From the NCBI GenBank assembly GCA_037974965.1, contig JBBPFI010000009.1, forward strand, positions 930,001-994,000: a stretch of 64,000 bases of DNA, written 5' to 3'. Shown one piece after another: positions 59,673-64,000 of the stretch (within the stretch, counting starts at the first letter, position 1; every line of letters begins with the position of its first letter). The notes under the pieces were generated by a model that ran no database searches, had not been told where the DNA came from, and worked only from the letters and a program-made list of their open reading frames with translations. The position numbers and the translations under genes were made by a program. The DNA comes from Dacryopinax spathularia (lineage: Eukaryota > Basidiomycota > Dacrymycetes > Dacrymycetales > Dacrymycetaceae).

Positions 59673-60119
59673 GGTGTGCGTCGAGCTGGCCGCGCTCCCA
59701 GACGCTTTGAGAGGAGAGGAAAGGAAAAGGATAGTGGAAAAGCAGAGTATCAGCCGCCCCTATATATACATCATATCTTGGAATACGTTGGCGTTCGGTG
59801 GCGAGCTAGTTAGCGTTGTGCGGTGTGGACAGAAAGGGACGCGATAAGGGATGTTCGACATCATCTAAGCGCCCGTTCCTGACTAGCGCGCATTTCAGCC
59901 TTCGCGCCTATCGCAGAACACGCCTCTCCCTGTGAGCTGTTCTACTGCTCAAAACATGGGATGCTCAACCCGGTGTGCGAGTCAATACCATGTGTCAGCA
60001 TCAACTTGTAATGATGTTCTATTGCACATTCTGTTTAGTTGCTACAGTTTGCCCAATTGTCCGTTCGCCGCATAATATAGCCTTCGAATCATCGTGGAGC
60101 CGCGATATCTCGACATCGA
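59673..60119. other. Intergenic region upstream of guanine deaminase
   Basis: About 0.45 kb; a TATATATA stretch near 59761-59769 lies some 90 bases upstream of the deaminase ATG and may be its TATA box. Confidence 0.4.
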
Positions 60120-61589
60120 TTACCGTAAGGACGACCGGCTGTAGGTGCTCGACGTCGTCGGCATCCTCCTGGGCCCGAGTCCAGCTCTCTGGGATCGAGG
60201 CACCCTACTATCACTCAGCGGGCTTCCAAACCGTTCCATATCATCCTCGAACGGGTTGGGCGTGCTTATATGCGGGCTTGGCAGCCCCGCCGAGAACTTT
60301 TCTTGGCTTCTTGTGCCCTGCTCGGCTCTCCGCAGCATCTCACGGTCCAGTGAGATTACACGAGCCATTTGGGCTCGGTCTGCCGCACGCGCTCGGCGGA
60401 TCGAGCCTTCGGAGGAAGTGGTGAGCACTGATTGGGAGCGCTGGATACCGCGGGTGAAGGAGTCGGGCATGTGGACTTGTGATGGTCGGGAGAACTGGGA
60501 TGAGAAGTTGGAAATGGCGGAGGAGACGGTGGCTTTGAAGGTGTTCCAGCTGTCTGCGGCTGATTCAGGCGCGGCCGCTGGCATCGAAGCTACCGATGTA
60601 GCAGTGGGGCTGGAGATGATAACTGCTGGACTGCGGAAGCCGTCCACGCTACCGCACCACGGCGAACGTGGGGTCTTCTTGAACAGCTCGGCTGGATGGT
60701 AGGGAGTGTATGGCGTGCCATGTTCGGAAGGTAGAGGAATGCTTGCAGGGCTAACATCGGGCGGTGTCATGTTCGCGATAGTGAGCTTGTTGGACACCGT
60801 GGGCTGGGGGAACGGGTCGTCCGTGGCCAAGCCAGCTGGTAGCTGTAGCGTAGTCGGATACGGTCCGTCGGCGAGCCTCTTTGGCAGCGGTGTTGCCGCA
60901 AGCTTCTCTGAGAGTTCTCTCGAGAGCGTTCGCGCCTGTTCGGGCTCTTCAAGTCGGTATCCGTCCTCCTCGCCCTTTTCAGGCCGTCCGGGCTTCAAGC
61001 TCGGTGTGCTTGGAGTGCCTGGCCTACTCCATCCACCCCTAAAGAAGCCAAACTCTGAACCGAACGGATAGTACGCCTCTCCCTCCTCGAGCTCGTGAGC
61101 GCGACGGCGGCGCCGCGCACGGCAGAGTCGTGTGAGGAGCCAGATGACGGCGGCAAGAGCGGCGCATACACCCAGTATGACTAAAGTGATGATAGCGCCT
61201 TTGGGGATGATAGCCGCGGAGGACAAGGCCGAGCTTGTTTCTGCCGAAGGTGTCGAGGAAGGTAATGGAGATGTTGTGCTTGGTGTTGAAAATGTCTGGC
61301 TCGTGAGAGTGGCGGACGTGCTGGTCGCCAAAGGAGAAGATGTAGCTGCATACACCTATCAGGATCGCCCATGCGACGTAAACTTCATACACGTACGCGT
61401 AGCAATCGGTACACTCTCTGTGCTTGCTTGGGTCGCGTCCTCAGCATCATCGTCCTCCCCAACCATCGGGAGCATCATCATCCCTCCATCGGTCCCGAAC
61501 CATAGAGTCCACCCATCCCCAACACTCGAAGAGTCACCGACAACGTCCTGTCTCTCCTGGAGCGACCCCGCGCCGTTTATGGTTGCCAT
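60120..61589 (-). CDS. Single-pass membrane protein with Ser/Thr-rich ectodomain
   Basis: Two visible exons join near 61390 and 61338 (donor GTACGT, acceptor ATGCAG), giving SVPIATPTSSPLATS across the junction. The protein has an N-terminal ectodomain of about 110 residues rich in Ser/Thr, one transmembrane helix (GAIITLVILGVCAALAAVIW) followed by LCRARRRRRAHELEEGE, and a long Ser/Pro-rich cytoplasmic tail. The layout resembles fungal Wsc/Mid2-like sensors or related receptors, without a WSC cysteine domain. The start (ATG 61589) lacks a clear signal peptide, so a further upstream exon is possible. Function unknown. Confidence 0.65.
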
Positions 61590-62021
61590 CAAGGCTAGTG
61601 TAGATGTGGATAGCGTGAGAAAAGATGGGCCACCAGGGCGAGCAGATCAAGAAGGCGCCGGCGCGGGATGGGTTGGAGGAGGGGACGAAGCAACCTGGGC
61701 TGCAGTGACTGAGCCATACCAGCTAGATATATGCTGCCAGTAGCGAGACATGATGATCGAATGAGTGCTTGACTCTGGTATGTAGTATTGTCGCTTATGT
61801 CGCGGTGCAAAGCGCGAGACATCGTTCGAGCGCGTCCCGCACCATACTCGGAGTCGCGGAAGCGAGTGACGAGGGAGGCATGTCTTGGAACGAAGAATGC
61901 AAAGATTGGATATTCTCAGTAGTACCGGTTCGTTACAACATGTCAAGGTATTTACGCGTTAATCCCCTCATAAACTTGGTTTTGCCATATACTGGATTTT
62001 GCTCGTTATTGTCAAGCGCTT
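61590..62021. other. Intergenic region between membrane protein and sugar transporter
   Basis: About 0.43 kb; may include an unplaced 5' exon of the gene at 60120-61589. An AT-rich stretch at 61960-62000 precedes the transporter stop codon and may be its 3' end. Confidence 0.3.
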
Positions 62022-64000
62022 TCAGAGCGCTACGGCCCGTTTTCCCGCTACGGCTTTCTGATATCCTTCCTCCGGATCTTCGTACAATGTACTCAGCCGA
62101 TGTCCCATGCCCGTGCTTGGGCTGCCTGGACTACTCAACCGACTGTCGAAGAGATGTTGCCCACCGTCCGGGCCAGACAGAGCGCCGTGCTGCAGGTTTG
62201 TCGCTACGCGCAGGACGTCCCGCTGCCTTCGTTCGTGCGAGACATAGCCGAAGATGACGTCCATCTCCTCAAGTGAGACACCTCGTGTTTCGGGCAGGAA
62301 GAAGCAGAAGACGGCGGTGAGGAGGTTGATGCTGCCGAATAGGAAGAAGAGGGTGCCGTTGGGGAGGTTCTGCTCCATCGTCGGTGTGATCTTGGTGACG
62401 ATAAAGCTGAACAGGCGACGTCAGACTAACGATAACACGAAATGTATGCGCTACATACTTGAAGAGCCATTGTGTCGCCGCAGCCCACGCCACGCCGTAG
62501 TGCCGAATAGAGTTTCCGAAGATCTCAGAGCAATACACCCTGCACGATGCTTAGCCTGGCCACCGGGAGAGAAAGGTAGAATGCACGTACCAGGGAATGG
62601 GTCCAATGGAGAACGAATACGGCAGAACATAGATATACAAGCAGACTGCCATTCCAATTGACCAGCTGGAGACCTCATTCGCCGTACCCGGCGGATGAGT
62701 ATGAAGCAACGCGCCAATGATGAAGAACATGATCCCCATCCAAATGACGCCGTAGACGAGTGATTTCCGTCGACCCACTTGTTCGATTCCGATCAGGAGG
62801 TAGATGGTCGTTGCGCAGAGCTTGACCACGCCGTACACTCCGGAGGCGAGGAGAGCGCTGGTGGTGGATGGCATGCCCAAGGATCCGAATACCTCGGGAG
62901 CGTAATATGCCACTGCATGTGCGTAAGTGACAGTACCAGCGAGCCGGAGAAGAAGAGATACCAGAGTTCTGTCCCGAAAACTGTTGCAGCGCGAAGATAA
63001 TGAACGCGATAACGAATCGAATCCTATTTCCCCTCTCAAAGCACTCCCTAAAGTTGCCCCGTCCTTCTCGCTCATGCTTGACGGAAGCCAAGATGCTCGC
63101 GAACTCATCCTGCAGGTCCATGTTCGTAAGCGAGGTGTTCCTGAGCCATGCTAGATTCAGAAGTGACTGTTCGACCCGTCCTTTTCGTGCCAGCCATCGA
63201 GGTGACTCTTTGCAGAAAGGTAGGAAGATGAGCATCAGCCCGACGGGCACGAATTGGAATGCTATCGGGATTCGCCATTGGGCCGAAGAGATGGGAATGT
63301 TTAGGTTTACGCCATATCTGCGCTGGTGATCAGGGGTGGCTTTCCTTAAACGAGATCGTGTACGCACGTGATCCAGTATGCGATCTAAGCAGGAATCAGT
63401 ATTGTGATGATTACTGAAGCCGTGTGGACACGCACCGCTACCCCAAGCACCACCACAACCTGAAACATACCCGTAATCCGGCCTCGCACTTTTGTCGGTG
63501 CACATTCCGCCACATAAGTCGGTGCGAGCATAGACATCGCACCCACTCCAAGACCAGCAATCGCTCTCCCCACATAGATCCAGACGATATCATGCGTCGC
63601 AGCTGTTTGCACTGCCGCGCCTACGGCAAAGATCGCTGATGCTGAGAGGAGCGAGTTTCTCCGTCCTAGGTACTCGGAGACGGGAGCAGCACTCAGTGCA
63701 CCGATGAATGCTCCGGCTTGAAGCAGGGAGACGACAAGGGATAGGACATCTGCTGATGCTGGTTGCCCGTTCGTAAAGTCGTTTTCGAATCCAGGCAAAG
63801 CGCATACACCTGCGTATATCCGTCAACTCCCTTCCGAATGACGGTGGTTGCACCACATACTTCCTGCGATGGAGACGTCGAATCCGAAGACGAATATTCC
63901 AGAGTACGCGATCAGTGCCAACAAGTATACTCTACGGGCGTATCAGGATCTGAGGTCTTCCTGGCTCGTGACAAAGGACATACCTCCAGTTAACGAATGC
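62022..64000 (-). CDS. MFS sugar transporter (5' end beyond right edge)
   Basis: Plasma-membrane sugar/proton symporter-like protein of the major facilitator superfamily. Coding exons continue past the right edge (last visible exon ends AFVNWR before a GTATGT donor). Readable landmarks: FVFGFDVSIAG (TM1), LGRRNSLLSASAIFAVGAAVQT, VGRAIAGLGVGAMSMLAPTYVAE (sugar-porter signature; written here as GRAIAGLGVGAM), ESPRWLARKGR, FALQQFSGQNS, GRRKSLVYG, then the C-terminal PETRGVSLEEMD. The PESPR-, GRR- and PETRG-type motifs place it among sugar porters; the substrate could be a hexose, disaccharide or quinate. Confidence 0.88.

Overview
The window is nuclear DNA from a fungus, most likely a basidiomycete. 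Nearly every gene is interrupted by 50-90 nt introns. Donors are mostly GTGCGT, GTACGT, GTATGT or GTGAGT, with CTRAY-like branch sites a few tens of bases before the acceptor. The gene set is fungal: NST1, Hal2-type nucleotidase, QCR6, Kre9/Knh-like wall protein, Rho2-like GTPase. Base composition is GC-rich except for one AT-rich island. I cannot name the genus. No rRNA, tRNA, CRISPR or bacterial operon was seen. All gene models were spliced by eye from reading frame and splice signals.

Layout. 1-10.7 kb: NST1 (minus, cut by the left edge), a Hal2/Met22 3'-phosphoadenosine phosphatase, a secreted GH28 pectinase, a GNAT acetyltransferase and an HSL-type alpha/beta hydrolase. 10.8-14.5 kb: three tandem copies of an NAD(P)-binding Rossmann protein with identical exon architecture. 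14.5-16.5 kb: no supported gene. 16.5-18.4 kb: QCR6, with two apparent microexons of 2 and 4 nt, and a GPI-anchored Kre9/Knh-like protein. 19-33 kb: four paralogous, cysteine-free secreted proteins (here SPA, SPB, SPC, SPD). They are interleaved with an AT-rich insertion bounded by inverted repeats, a beta-carbonic anhydrase and a RecQ helicase. 34-42 kb: Rho2-like GTPase, CPD photolyase and a SET/MYND protein. 42.5-51.3 kb: mitochondrial and housekeeping genes (SOD2, IF1 inhibitor, dynactin p62, citrate carrier, uroporphyrinogen-III synthase, a MARVEL protein). 51.9-64 kb: SNF2 ATPase with C-terminal zinc fingers, a 66-residue membrane protein, guanine deaminase, a single-pass membrane protein and a sugar transporter cut by the right edge.

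The best candidate for something undescribed is the four-gene secreted family. The proteins have diverged strongly. All four genes nevertheless keep the same promoter and leader layout: a TATA-like box, a 15-bp box (CAGTGCCGGACACTC) about 30 bp downstream where transcription should start, and a second 15-bp box (CCTGCCGGCCAGRAC) about 50 bp before the ATG. SPC carries a tandem duplication of an exon-intron-exon unit, and SPC and SPD share a module ending in a dibasic site, which suggests Kex2-processed precursors. The other notable items are the QCR6 microexons, a perfect 180-bp tandem duplication in the IF1/dynactin p62 divergent promoter, and the triplicated Rossmann genes.
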